Source: Nicotiana tabacum (Eukaryota > Streptophyta > Magnoliopsida > Solanales > Solanaceae). Taken from it: 64,000 nt of DNA. The DNA is taken from NCBI RefSeq assembly GCF_000715075.1, contig NC_134094.1, positions 79,032,838 to 79,096,837 of the forward strand. The letters run 5' to 3'. Made by a program: the position numbers and the translations under genes. A model generated the notes under the pieces. It had not been told where the DNA came from, ran no database searches, and saw only the letters and a list, made by a program, of their open reading frames with translations. Below, piece after piece: positions 22,102 through 33,299 of the stretch. How positions within the stretch are numbered: the stretch's first letter is position 1; each line of letters starts with the position of its first letter.

Positions 22102-23057
22102 ACAACCACATTACAAGATGAATCCTCTTTGTTCTTAATCAGATCTTGTTGAACCTGTACGTCCGAAAGCACTTAAGTAGCTAGAAGAGTAAAGAAAGAG
22201 ATTGGGGAGCTTTTGAGTGGAACTATATAAAGTTGAAAAGGTGCACTTGTGTACAAACAAAAAATGGTACTAACCGAAAATACCAAATTTAGGAGAGTGA
22301 AAAAAATAAATAACTAAAAAAAAAAAGGAATAACACCTCCCGTATCTTTGTCTAGGCTAGTATCTATATATTGATATGTTTAATGAAGAAGGGCCTAAAT
22401 GTGTATGGTTTTATGGCAAGACATTGAATTGGTCATGACCAGAAGGTGTTTGGAAGTGAAGTATAGTGTACTAAAGTGCTTAGGAGGGTTAGTCACTATT
22501 TTCTCAAATATATCCTACCCGTCCTTTAGCCTACATTACAACCTATAAATTCATATTTGATCCTAGACTTTGCGAGCTTAAATTAGTAGAGACTTACACT
22601 ACGGGCAAGCCTATGGTACGAGCTTTGGTGGCATAAGAGTTTCTTTGTGAGAGTGAGCAAATTCTTTCGATTTGGGGGTGCTTAAAATACACTTGAACTT
22701 ATATTGAATGTGTGGACTACTTTCTCTGTGGTTTGTTAGTGAGGGCACATGATTTGCAAAGGATTGGTAGAAACCTTGATTATTGAGTTGGTACAAGGAT
22801 CGAGTCATAGTGTGCAATGCATTGGAGTCGTGTTTTGAGGAGAGGATGTTAGAAAGAGCCACATGAATATTTTAAATAATCTTGGCATGAGTTTATAACT
22901 TGAGTAAATGTATGAAGAGTGCATATGTTGTGTTCTAAACGTTGATATAAACCATTATCATTGGTGTGATGCTTGAGCATATTTTGAAATGTATTTCTTG
23001 CCTATGCGCTTAATATTAAGTTGCTCGAGGACGAGTAAGAGTTTAAGTGTGGATTGG
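22102..23057 (+). other. Terminal non-coding part of the outer element, with polypurine tract
   Basis: This resumes the interior of the outer element after the CTTTG duplication. It ends CTCGAGGACGAG (about 23022-23033) and AAGTGTGGATTGG directly before the 3' LTR, the purine-tract position seen in reverse at 4326-4350. No coding frame is visible. Confidence 0.6.
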
Positions 23058-24309
23058 TGATAAAGGATGAATAATGCATGTTTTGAGTGTGTTATCTCTT
23101 GTGTGAGTTACGAGAGTTCACACCGCTTTTGAAGTAAAAATATGCTCATTACATATTTCTTATATGTAGGAACAAACCTATGCAGAGAAGTATCAAATAG
23201 GAGAAAAATTGGTAAAAAAAGAGCTGAAGAGAAAAGTCCTGGATAACAAAGCAAGGTTCACTTTGCCAGACCGGGACCGGAGCAGAAGAAACCAGAAAAG
23301 TCCTGGACAACGAAGCGAGGTTCATTTCGCCAGACCGGGACCGGAGCAAAAGAAACCAGCTTTTTCAATCCAAAATAGAAGAAGAAAAATTTGCCCCATG
23401 CAAACCCTAGTCGATATAAATACATCATAAAATATTCTTTTTGAGTGGGAGACACTACTTTGGAGGGAGAGAAGACTTTGGGGAGGCAAGAACTCGCTAG
23501 GAGCAAGGCAGAGAATTCTTTTACGAGTTTTTCACTTTCTTCTTCCTATTTTCATTATTGGTTATGAATTCTAGTAGTGTAGTTTTGCATACTATTATAA
23601 ATAACAAATTTATTGTCTAGGATTTTGATGTAACCTTTTGTAGGATAAATTCTTATTATATTTTTATATAATTGAGCCGTTGGATTTCTTTACGTGTTCT
23701 ACTACGTGTTTGTTATTGTTGATTGAATGGCCATCAATTGACTTTGCATTTTTAGTGTGTACTACTCGAGAGAGAGTACGCATTTAGGTAGTTGTTGAGC
23801 AACATCACTCCTAACGTATGTGAGAGATCAATACGGAGGGTTCAAAGGCGGGATTAGAGATAATGAAGCTTTGATGCGATCGTAGTGAGCGGTGAATTAG
23901 TGTCAGCTAGCGTAGTTCGAGAGAATTTATCTAGTAAATTGTGATAGTTTCTCGATAGAATTATGACAACCAAAGTACTCACGATCAGTAGAGAATAATT
24001 AGGGAAATTATAGAAGACATAGCGGGAAGGGTTCTGATAATTGGAAAAATTATAATTCTAGACCTCTTTAATCTTATCTCCAACCCTTAATATCTTTAGT
24101 TGTTAATCTACTACTTTAATTTGATAGTTAGTTAGACACAAAAATATTTATATTTATAATTTAGGAATTGTTCGAGCATGTCTTTTTAGTGATAGTAAAC
24201 AGTTGTAGCTAAACCTTAGTTCTCTGTGGGATTCGACTCCGGACTCTTAGACCGGATTATATTTGCAGCGATCACTTATCCTTTTTAGGACTAGAGTTGT
24301 GCGTGATCA
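23058..24309 (+). repeat. 3' LTR of the outer Athila-like element
   Basis: Pairs with 157-1416; starts TGATAAAGGATGA, ends TGATCA, and is followed at once by the GGTAG duplication. Confidence 0.85.
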
Positions 24310-24314
24310 GGTAG

Positions 24315-24707
24315 ATTTCTAATATATATTAATTTTTGGGGTGAATTTTTATAGTATTTGTTTAATGATGTTCTGATATATTAAATGATCTTGATAGAAT
24401 AAAGTATTTTTAATTTTATTTTTATATTTTACTTAAATAAAAATAAAAAATAAAATATAGTCTTTTCATAATAAATATTTAAAATTATTTATCTACTTAA
24501 ATTATATTAACTATTAAGTGAATATTTTTGACATGTTTTGTAATTTGACATTCAAAAGCACTTATGTAATGGCTTAGCTAAATATAAATTATTACTCAAA
24601 GGTACTTTTACTGTTGATTAGTCAAATACAAATTACTTCTATCCAAAAAGATTTTTTTTGAAAAAATGCATTTTTTAAAGAAGTGTTTTTAAAAATGAGC
24701 AAAAGCT
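24315..24707. repeat. AT-rich repeat interrupted by the LINE
   Basis: A very AT-rich stretch. From about 24530 it resembles a common dispersed Solanaceae repeat rich in AAAAGCACTT and AAGCAAAAGCT words. The word order appears to resume at 48265 with TTTAGAATATTGGTCAAA, which suggests one repeat opened by the LINE insertion. Identification is from memory of the motif order. Confidence 0.4.
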
Positions 24708-25046
24708 AATTCCATTGACTTTTGGTAGCTTCCTTCCACCCAAATTCTAATCCATCGTGGAGGAAGTTGAGATCGAATCTGAGTCTGAGATTAAGAACAC
24801 ATTTTGCCCAGGAGGGATAAGCAAATTGAGCAAGTTAAAAGGGAATTGCATCTACGCACCCAACACCGATTGAGAATAAGGTTACGCCTCCAATTTTGAT
24901 TGAGGATAACCTGAGCAGAGCAATCGAAGTTCGAACCTCTAATTTTTGTTCCTTCTTTTATGGGCGATAGGAAATTTATGGTAAACATTGTTGAGAAAGA
25001 TATTAGATCACAAGAAGATTATTAAAATACTGTATTTATAGGGTAT

Positions 25047-25700
25047 ATGTTAGGAGATACATCATACGAATGTTCGATGGACAATTATGTTACCAAGCCT
25101 AGAATTCTATTCTATGATAAAGGTTACTATATCTTTATGTTTCATGCTATTGTGGATAGGGATCTAGTGATGAAAGCAGGGCCGTATACATATCATAATA
25201 AGCCATTCATTTTGAAGAATTGGAAGATTTATTTTTATTTTGAAGCCGAATGTTTGATGTTATTCCCTTGTGGTCAAGCAAATATCTCAGTAAGGTGGCT
25301 AGTGTAGTTGGGGAAGCCTATGTATATTGACAAGTTTACTGTAGAGTTGGAAAAACTTTTATATGCAAGAGTACTTGTGGAAGCTGATATTTCATATCAT
25401 ATTCCTGCTTTAATGGAATTCAAACACTCCTTTTGGTGTCATTCAACATCAAATATCCTATAACTGGAGACCAAAATTTTGAGCAAATTATATAAAATTT
25501 GGAGATGATGTATCAGCTTGCTGGAAAAATAAAGCAAAACAGAAGGAGAAGGAATTTAATGAAATGCCAAAAAGGATGAAAAGGAGAAATATGAATAATA
25601 ATAATAATAAGAAAGTTATCACCCAAGTGTGGCAGAATAAAGGAAAAATTATTACAACTGTATCATGACCTCCAATACAAGAGACTGGAGGACCTCAGAC
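25047..25700 (+). pseudogene. LINE ORF1-like DUF4283 remnant
   Basis: The frame 25047-25307 (86 aa) has GYYIFMFHAIVDRDLVMKAG and FILKNWKIYF, matching the DUF4283 fold found in plant LINE ORF1 proteins and related zinc-knuckle proteins. After a TAG the same frame continues with GKPMYIDKFTVELEKLLYAR and VLVEADIS, the second half of that domain. A stop or frameshift then precedes a ...ITGDQNF-like segment in the place of the usual basic C-terminus. In intact LINEs ORF1 binds the RNA template. Several stops make it a pseudogene. Confidence 0.65.
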
Positions 25701-25849
25701 AGGAATCAATGTTGGTAAGTAAGTATTCATGAAGTGCAAATTATTAGGAAGACATGTAGTGGTTCACTGGTTGCTAACATAAGGGAGGTATCACCTTCAG
25801 TAGTGTTTACCCGTAAAATGGTAAAGTTAAATTTGTTACGTGGTTTATA

Positions 25850-26470
25850 GTCAAACAAATTGGTTTGATCCAGAAATGACAAATACACAAGATTAAAAAT
25901 AAGACTTAGTGATTAAAAAGGAAAGAAAGGACAAGCTTGACTCGGAGAGCAATGTCTCCGAGGACAGAAATAAGAACAATGTAAAGAGCAAATAAAGTTA
26001 TTTTATTGAGCTTGAGAGTGAAATATAGCATAGGTTTTGCCAAAACTTTTCTGTCCTTACAATGACCGTTGAAGCTACTATTTATGGCTATACCTAGGGA
26101 AACAAGATCTTAGGATCAATTGCCCTTCTTAAATGACAATAAATGTGCCACTGATGAATATGTAACGGTAGGCCATGAATGCAAATATTCTCTGCAAATG
26201 ACTGCCCATTTAATGCCAGGAAATATTCTTCATTGAATCTATCCGATGGCAAGTATTCGATTTGCTCATGTTGATCATGCTCCCTTCGGGGTCTATCCGA
26301 CGTCAATTGCAATTGATGTTCCCGATACTGGTTGTTACTTGATTTACTTTCTACCTGTATTCGATTCCACGTGTCACATTACCATTCGATCATTTAATAT
26401 ACGTCAGTTTTACTCTATACAAGCAGCAGAAAACGCAAGAGTTCAACTTGATCTTACTGTTGGTACCTAG
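25850..26470 (-). mobile_element. Candidate solo LTR on the minus strand
   Basis: This block separates LINE ORF1 from the endonuclease start. Read on the minus strand it has a promoter-like CATAAATAGTAG near 26080 and, downstream, a CTCAATAAAATAA poly-A-like signal near 26000, the order seen in LTRs. I could not fix TG...CA ends or a duplication, so boundaries are approximate. The short frames on both strands match nothing I know. Confidence 0.3.
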
Positions 26471-26607
26471 CTGAATATGGTAAAATCAAAAGTTCTTGGA
26501 ATGAATTCTACTGGAGTCCTGTCTTCTAATAAATTTTAGTATAGAGAGATAAGAAAGCAAGCACTTCAGAGGTGAACGATGCTTGTGTGCATGAAAGTTT
26601 AATCCCC

Positions 26608-26852
26608 ATGATTATTTGTACTTGAAACATTAGAGGGCTTAATAAGTCCTTTAAATAGGACTTGAGACTCTTTCTGCAGAAAAATAAAGTAGACCTAACT
26701 GGATATGTTGAGACCAACGTAAGGGAAAGAAAATCACAAAAATACTATTCTTAAGGTATCTAGGGGATGAAATTCTTGTAGCAATTATGCAAGTACTATT
26801 AATGATAGAATAAGGGTTTTATGAAAGAGTCAATTAAATATCCAGATCTTGG
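26608..26852 (+). pseudogene. LINE endonuclease N-terminus
   Basis: From ATG 26608 the frame reads a start typical of LINE ORF2: NIRGLNKSFK, then LFLQKNKVDLTGYVETNV, the first strands of the APE-like endonuclease with the catalytic Glu in the VET motif. Two in-frame stops interrupt it; one replaces the Trp normally before NIRGLN. It breaks off at the copia insertion and continues at 32085. Confidence 0.7.
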
Positions 26853-27441
26853 TGTTGGAAATAAAATCCCCATAAAAATAATATTCACGGTAATAATATT
26901 GGAATAATAAAGTAGTACCGAGAAACAGTAACCAACAAGAATAAAAAGAACAACAAAGACACATATATTTTTAACGTGGAAAACCCTTCTGAATAAGGGA
27001 AAAAATCACGGGCCCGAGAGGAGTAAAGTAATCCACTATATTGAGAAATTTTACACCAGTAGTTCCGAGTAAAATATTCTAGAAACCACTATACAGTCAA
27101 AAGAAATAAACTTCTTTTAAGATTCCCACCTCATTACAGTATCGCTCACACTCTCTATTTTTCCTCACAGACTACAGTGCCTGTGAATACCTCGCACTGC
27201 TCTCTAACTATCAGATATGTTTTTCTCTAAGATGGTGTGTTGAAATGAGAGCCGAAATTCTCCTTTTATAGGTCAGAAATTTTTTCCCACGACAACCAAT
27301 TGGTTTTGGTTGTGCAAGTTGCAGACTTGCAACTTGCAAATTGGCAAGTTGTTATCCACCGCCCAACTTAGACACCGCCCAACTTAGCCAATCATCCTCT
27401 TGCTATTTTTTTTATTTTTTACTATGGGGATGGACCCCACA
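26853..27441 (-). repeat. 3' LTR of the copia element
   Basis: 589 bp, matching 31530-32079 with small indels; both share AACGTGGAAAACCC and GGGCCCGAGAGGAG. Confidence 0.85.
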
Positions 27442-27460
27442 ATCTCTCCCTCTAGACCCA
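27442..27460 (-). promoter_or_regulatory. Polypurine tract of the copia element
   Basis: The minus strand reads GAGGGAGAGATT directly before the LTR start TGTGGGGTCC. Confidence 0.75.
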
Positions 27461-27981
27461 TGCTCCTGAAGGAGGTAACACCACACTTCTATCTTGAGTG
27501 CATGCTGACAAGTTCTTTGCACAACTCGAACTTTCCTTGGTACTGGTAACCTTGGTCAGCATATCTACAGGATTCTCACTTGTGGAAATTTTCAGTACTT
27601 GCAGAGATTCACTCTCTACCTTTTCTCGGATCCAATGATATTTCACATTAATGTGTTTGGTCTTTGCATGGTAAATGGAGTTCTTCTCAAGTCTATTGCA
27701 CTTTGATTATTACAATAGACAACATACTCCTTCTGATGCAAGCCAAGCTCTTGAAGGAACCGTTTCAGCTATATTATCTCCTTGCTAGTTTCAGTTGCGG
27801 CAATGTACTCCGCTTCTATTGTAGAGAGTGTGAAACACTTCTGCAATCTCGACTGCCGTGAAATAGCTCCCTCTGAAAATGTAAACAAATGCCCAGTAAT
27901 GGATTTTCTGTTATCAATGTCACCTGCCATATTCGCATCTGTATAGCCCTTTAAGACTGGATCTACTCCTCCAAAACACAA
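27452..27981 (-). pseudogene. Copia RNase H domain
   Basis: Minus-strand frames show GYTDANMAGDIDNRKSITGH followed by FTLSTIEAEYIAATE (27769-27981), the copia RNase H signature with its acidic residues. The C-terminal tail ENPVDMLTK follows at 27452-27646. A stop separates the two, and the usual Trp-Lys before the second part is lost. The domain would remove the RNA strand during reverse transcription. Confidence 0.8.
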
Positions 27982-27999
27982 ACAATCTCTTGTGGTATC

Positions 28000-28978
28000 T
28001 CTCAGGTACCTGAGTATGTACTTGACTGCTTCCTAATGTTCTTTTCCAGGATCTTTAAGAAACCTGCTGACAATACCAACTGCGTGAGCAATATCAGGTC
28101 TAGTGCATACCATTGCATACATCAAACTTCCGATGGCAGAGCTCTCCTTTTCCTCCATTGTTGTAGGACACATCTTATTACTCAACGTCAGATGACTAGC
28201 AAGAGGTCTGGTGACTGGCTTAGCACTCTTCATGATGAAGCGTTCCGGTACCGTTCAATGTACTTCTCTCTTGAGACAGCCACAACTTTCTGCCTATTCT
28301 CTCTCGAACTATCTTCATCCCTAGAATTTGGTATGCTGGGTGCAAGTCCTTTATGTCAAAGGACTTAGACAAGTCTCCCTTCAACTTAGAAATCATTTCC
28401 TTGTCTTTCCTACAATTAACATGTCGTCTACATATAACAACAAAATAATAAAGTTGTTTTCAGAAAATCTTTTGAAATATACACATGGATCAGAATATGT
28501 CTTTTGTAAGTTTGATTTTTCATGAATGAGTCAAACCTTTTGTACTACTGCCTAGGTATCTGCTTCAACCCATAAAGAATCTTATTCAATTTTCACACCA
28601 TGTGTTTCTTTCCAGCTACTTCAAATCCTTATGGCTGCTCCATATAAATCTCTTCTTCCAAATCTCCGTGATGAAATGCAGTTTTCACATCCAACTGCTC
28701 CACTTCAAAATCTAGGCTAGTTGTTAAGCTCAAAATTTTTTGAATAAAGTTATTTTGACAACATGTGAGACAATTTCATCAAAATCAACACCTTTCTTCT
28801 GTTCGAAACCTTTTACCACCAATCGAGCTTTATATCTGACCAGCTTGCCATTTTCATCTTTCTTTAGTTTAAATACCCATTTGCATTTGAGTGGTCTTTT
28901 ATCCTTTGGAAGTTCAACCAACTTGTATGTGCCACTTTCTGCAGAGATTGCATCTCTTCTTACGTGGCTTTCATCCAC
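28000..28978 (-). pseudogene. Copia reverse transcriptase
   Basis: The N-terminal part (28730-28978) reads KCKWVFKLKKDENGKL, YKARLVVKGFEQKKGVDFDE, the standard copia RT start. The catalytic YVDDM motif is present at 28411-28440. The frame at 28033-28233 has IGSLMYAMVCTRPDIAHAVG, the thumb and connection signature. The pieces lie in different frames or are split by stops, so no active enzyme is encoded. Confidence 0.8.
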
Positions 28979-29523
28979 TGGTTCTTTTCTTGATGGGACA
29001 ATACCTCCTTAAGACTTTCTGGCTCCCCCTCATCACTGATGCAGACATACTCCATGGAAGGGTACCTGCATGACTCTACCCTTGGCCTTTCTAATCTCCT
29101 CAGAGGTTTAGGTTTTTTTCTTCCTGAGTGAGGTACTCCACTTGCTCGACATCATCATCAAGTTTCTCCCCTGCTTAATAACCTCACTAGGTTGCTCCCC
29201 CTGCTTGGCAACCTTGTCGGTTCTACTTTCTGCACTTGTAGGATTGTTAGAAGCAGAAAGAATGGTAACAAGGTTAGAGATTATACCATTCTTAGCCTTC
29301 TCTCATTGATCATCTACAACCCCAACTTCACTTTCTTGGAAGATTATATCTCTACTTCTGATGACCTTCTTCTTTACAGGATCCCACAATCTGTACCCGA
29401 ACTCTCCATTTCCATATCCGATGAATATATAGGGAATGAATGTATCATCCAACTTTGTTCTCTGCTCCTTTGGTATATGTGCAAAAGCTCTGCAATCAAA
29501 CACCTTTAGATGTGAGTAGGACA

Positions 29524-30488
29524 CCTCTTTGTTGGTCTAAACTCTCTCTGGGATGTCAAACTCCAATGGAACTGATGGACTCCTATTGATCAGGTAACAG
29601 ACTGTTTGAACCGCTTCACCCCAGAATGACTTAAGCAGCTTAGCCCTTCTGAGCGTACTTCTCACCTTCTCAATAATGGTGTGGCTGATCCTCTCAGCTA
29701 CACCATTGTGTTGTGGGGTTCCAGGAACTGTCTTTTCATGTTTGATCCCATGACTTGAACATTACTCTTCAAATTCTCTTGAGGTGTACTCACCTCCATT
29801 GTCAGTTCGGAGACGCTTTAGCTTTTGGCATGTTTTCCTTTCCACCAGAGCATGAAACTTCTGAAAAAGTTGAAACACTTGATCTTTGGTTTTCAAGATA
29901 TAAACCCACAATATTCGTGAAGAATCATCAATAAAAGTAAAAAAAATATTTGTTCCCACCCATTAACTCTATTTCTATTGGACCACAAACATCATAATAT
30001 ACTAAATCAAGTATATTCAATTTTCTTTCAGACGACGTTTGAAATGAGACTCTGTGCTGCTTACCAAATAAACAGCAGTCATAAGGTTTTACTGTTGTAC
30101 CTTTGGCAAAAAAAATGAGTGATTTCCTTGCAAGAATATGCAATCCCTTCTCGCTCATATGACCTATTTTTCTGTATCATAAATCTGCAGAAATCTCATC
30201 ATGTGCCGTGTTTCGTTCACCTCGGCATATTTCTGCATTTGTCCTGTATAGCGTTCCATGAGAAATTCCCTTTGCAATCTCCAATGATCTTTTGGTATGT
30301 CTCCACTTTTTATTTGTAAAATAGTTCTTGTATCCATCTCGATCCAAATCTATTCCCGAGATTAAGTTCATCCGCAAATCAGGTACATACCGCACGTCCT
30401 CTAGAACCAATGTGCATCCGACATTTGTCTTGATACAAATGTCACCAATCCCCACAATCTTTGAGTAACTCGTGTTACCCATTCTCAC
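29524..30488 (-). pseudogene. Copia pre-integrase and integrase
   Basis: At 30177-30488 the frame has VRYVPDLRMNLISG, the link from protease to integrase. At 29762-30158 the integrase core is visible as FIDDSSRILWVYILKTKDQV and RLRTDNGGEYTS, which hold two of the three catalytic acidic residues. A further piece at 29303-29524 has HLKVFDCRAFAHIP and FIGYGNGEFGYRLWDP, the C-terminal part. Frame breaks between them make this a pseudogene. Confidence 0.8.
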
Positions 30489-30659
30489 AGTGCCGAAATC
30501 ACCTGCTACATATCAGCAAAAATAATTCTTACTAGTGTGGCATGGTAAGATGCAATTGTGTCAACTACCCATTCCGACTCAGGCCTTGCCAAGTGCATGC
30601 ATTCCTATTCCTTATTTATAAAGAGAACAATATTATCATTATTTTGTACCATGGCGGTT

Positions 30660-31470
30660 GTGTTGTCGTTATTCTTCTAGCCACTGCTTTCACCTTTGCC
30701 CTTTCTTAGATTTGAGTAATCTCTTTTGAACTGACCTAGTTGATCGTAATTGTAGCAATTTTTGGCTTTTGATTTGGATCGGTTTTTGGACTTCCCACTG
30801 CCTCCGAATCTACCATAGTTTCTTGAACTCCTTTGGTAACTCCTGCCTCTACCTTCTGTGATGAGAGCCTATCCTTGATTTTCAAGCTTCTTTCTCATCT
30901 TATCATTGAGTAGAAGAGCCGATGTGATATCCTTGAACTCAATTGTGATTTTACCGTGCAGGATGGTTGTTGCCAAATTATCGTATGAAGATGGAAATGA
31001 GTTCAAGAGAAAGATGGCTTTATCCTCTTCTTTGATCATTACTTCGAGGTTGGCAAGATGCGTGATTAGTCTGTTAAACATATTTAATGGGATAAAAAAT
31101 TTGTACCTTCACCCATATGTAGGGCGTATAACTGCTTCTTCAGGTATAATTTATTTGTCAGCATTTTGGATATATATAGGCTTTCCAACCTTGTCCAAAT
31201 ACCACATGCAGTATCTTTATTAATGATGTTATTTATCACATTATCTGACAAGTGCAAGCTGATTGCACTAGCAGCTTTTTCTTCCAAATCAACACAATCC
31301 TCAACTTTTATGGTATAAGGCTTCTTGGCATCACTATCTAATACCTTGTGTAATACTTATTGGATGAGCAAATCCCGTTTACTTCTATGCCATGTTGAGA
31401 AACCGTTATCTCTATTGAATTTTACTAGCTCGTACTTTATTCCGGATATTTTATTTTTCATCGAGTATAC
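30660..31470 (-). pseudogene. Copia gag
   Basis: Frames 31084-31287 (EEKAASAISLHLSDNVIN) and 30869-31081 (FLLNSFPSSYDNLATTIL) form the copia gag domain. The knuckle region near 30740 reads CYNYDQLGQFKRDY, in which the second Cys, the His and the last Cys of a CCHC box are replaced, so RNA binding would be lost. The upstream start lies near 31470. Confidence 0.75.
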
Positions 31471-31515
31471 TACTACCAACCTTGAAAAGTATTTTTGTGA
31501 ATGAGCAGAACCTGT

Positions 31516-31527
31516 GCTCTGATACCA
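31516..31527 (-). promoter_or_regulatory. Primer binding site of the copia element
   Basis: The minus strand reads TGGTATCAGAGC two bases inside the 5' LTR, complementary to initiator tRNA-Met. Confidence 0.85.
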
Positions 31528-31529
31528 GT

Positions 31530-32079
31530 TGTTGAGAATAAACTCCCCCACATAAATAATATTCACGATAATAACAACGAAATAATAACGTAGTACCGAG
31601 ATACGGTAATTAGCAAGAACAAAATGAACAACAAAGACACAAAGATTTTTAACGTGGAAAACCCTTGTGAATAAGAGAAAAAATCATGGGCCCGAGAGGA
31701 GAAAAGTAATCCACTATAATGAGTAATTTTATATCAGTAGTCCCGAGTAAAATACTCCAGAAATCACTATACACTCAAAAGAAATAACTCTCTTTTAATA
31801 TTACACCTCACTACAGTATTGCTCACAGTCTCTATTTTCTCTCACAAACTACACTGCCTGTGAATACCTCACACTACTCTCTAACTCTCATATATGTTTT
31901 CCTCTAAGATGGTGTGTTGAAATTAGAGCTGAAGCTCTCCTTTTATATGTGAGAATTTTTTTCCCACCACAACCAAAATTGGTTTTGCAAACTGGCATGT
32001 TGTTATCTACCGCCCAACTTAGTCAATCATCCTTTTGCTATTATTAATTTTCTTTTTAATTATGGGAATGGACCCCATA
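31530..32079 (-). repeat. 5' LTR of the copia element
   Basis: 550 bp, the partner of 26853-27441 and about 40 bp shorter. It abuts the CTTGG duplication at 32080. Confidence 0.85.
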
Positions 32080-32084
32080 CTTGG

Positions 32085-32200
32085 ATGTTAAAGAGCAGTT
32101 TATACACAGTTTAATTGAGGGCATTGATCATCAATTCACTACTCTTCTCATTGTGGTATATGCCAGAAATGAATTACAACAGAAAATACTATTATGGGAT
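32085..32200 (+). pseudogene. LINE endonuclease, continuation after the copia element
   Basis: The plus strand reads KEQFIHSLIEGIDHQF and VVYARNELQQKILLWDK, matching the central endonuclease segment with the YA-N motif. It is in line with 26608-26852 once the copia element and one CTTGG are removed. It ends near 32205 where another element begins. Confidence 0.6.
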
Positions 32201-33285
32201 AAATAAAACCGCGGCATGTTCATCCCAAAGGAGATGCACGTACCCCCACCATAGTTTTCCTTTTCTTCCTTTCCGCCAACCCATTCTATTGTAGTGTGTA
32301 TGTATAGGAAGTATGATGTTGTATTCCCAAGTGGTCAAATATTCTCCAAATGAAGCCTCAACAAATTTCATGGTGTTGTTGGACTGCCAAATTCAAATTC
32401 ATTGTCAATATTGGATATGGACCTTGTTGTAGAACTATTTTAGCACTGTAACTCATGACTTCTCGTATGAAGCAAAGAAACCCTTGTAAACGTATTCATC
32501 TATGAAAGTAATAAAATAATGAGTCTTTGCGAGAGATAAAAGCTTTGCATGTCCCAAAATATCATAATGTATAACAACAAAAGTTGTGAGCATTTATTTA
32601 AACTAGATAAATACGAGACGCGATAGTTTTTGCCAATTCGCATATATCGCATTTAAAATCTGAAACATCTAAATCAGAAAATAAATTTGGTTGAGGTTTC
32701 TTAAGGAAACCAAAGGAAATGTGACCTAGTCGCCTATGCCATATCCAAATATCACGAGTCGTCTCAACCCCGCTTGTGTGAAATGCATGATAAAATTGTT
32801 GTTTCCCATCTTTAGCCCGCTCTAGATATTACTACTCGTTTTGTTTAACACCATGACCAAGAGTCTTCCGGGTCAGAATGTCTTGAAAAATATAGAATAA
32901 AGGCCAAAAGACTATATTGCAATTGAGATATGAGGTAATTTTGCTGAAAAACGATTATAAGAAAGTGCAGGAACCACTAGGGCAATATCAAGTGTCAAAG
33001 TATTTGATAGAACAACTGATCCCTCTCCAGTAATAGGAGAAGTGCTACCATTTGTAGTGGAGATGTCAGATTGAGATGATGATTTAAAAACGTGTAACTT
33101 AGTGGAATCATTGGTCATATGATCTGTTGTCCTGGTATCGATAGAAAGTACATCAACCTTACCAGAAATATATAGATGAAAAATATTAGCACTGGGTTGA
33201 TTGTTTGCTTCTTGGGTTGATCTTGTGGTTCCTTGTTGTAAAGCCTCGTAAAGGTTCGCCAATAATTTGAGATTTTATGATGGCG
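32200..33285 (-). pseudogene. Second copia fragment: protease to integrase start
   Basis: The frame 32912-33262 (116 aa) carries the copia protease region: SIDTRTTDHMT, where the catalytic Asp-Ser/Thr-Gly reads Asp-Thr-Arg, and VVPALSYNRFSAKLP. Downstream on the minus strand (32200-32700) are remnants of the pre-integrase and integrase N-terminus. No LTR, primer site or duplication is attached, so it is a fragment of another family than 26853-32079. The Gly to Arg change would destroy protease activity. Confidence 0.65.
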
Positions 33286-33299
33286 AGGTAGGCTAATAT

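Larger units (their letters stand above)
157..24309 (+). mobile_element. Outer non-autonomous Athila-like (Ty3) LTR retrotransposon, split by nested insertions
   Basis: Two LTRs of about 1.25 kb (157-1416 and 23058-24309) start TGATAAAGGATGA and end TGATCA. They are flanked by an exact 5-bp duplication, GGTAG, at 152-156 and 24310-24314. A tRNA-Asp-type primer site follows the left LTR and a purine-rich tract precedes the right one, so the element reads on the plus strand. Once the nested insertions are removed (3249-9667 and 9735-22096, each with one TSD copy) its own interior is only about 2.8 kb. The interior carries a short coiled-coil reading frame and no recognisable gag, protease, RT or integrase. 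It would have needed enzymes from another element to move. Boundaries are seen directly; the Athila-group label rests on the primer site and the shared non-coding motifs. Confidence 0.85.
26853..32079 (-). mobile_element. Tork-type (Tnt1-like) Ty1/copia element, complete ends, decayed coding
   Basis: LTRs at 26853-27441 and 31530-32079 start TGTTG. They are flanked by an exact CTTGG duplication (26848-26852 and 32080-32084). The initiator-Met primer site at 31516-31527 and the purine tract at 27442-27460 show minus-strand orientation. The interior keeps gag, protease/pre-integrase, integrase, RT and RNase H in copia order, all split by stops and frameshifts. At the high end the LTR finishes CATA instead of CACA. 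It inserted into the LINE endonuclease. Confidence 0.88.

Noticed and set aside
24645..24655. AAAAAGATTTT here and at 48257 as the LINE target duplication
   Set aside because: An exact 11-bp match but low complexity, and it would place about 50 bp of the flanking repeat inside the LINE; the drifted ATGAGCAAAAGCT pair fits better.
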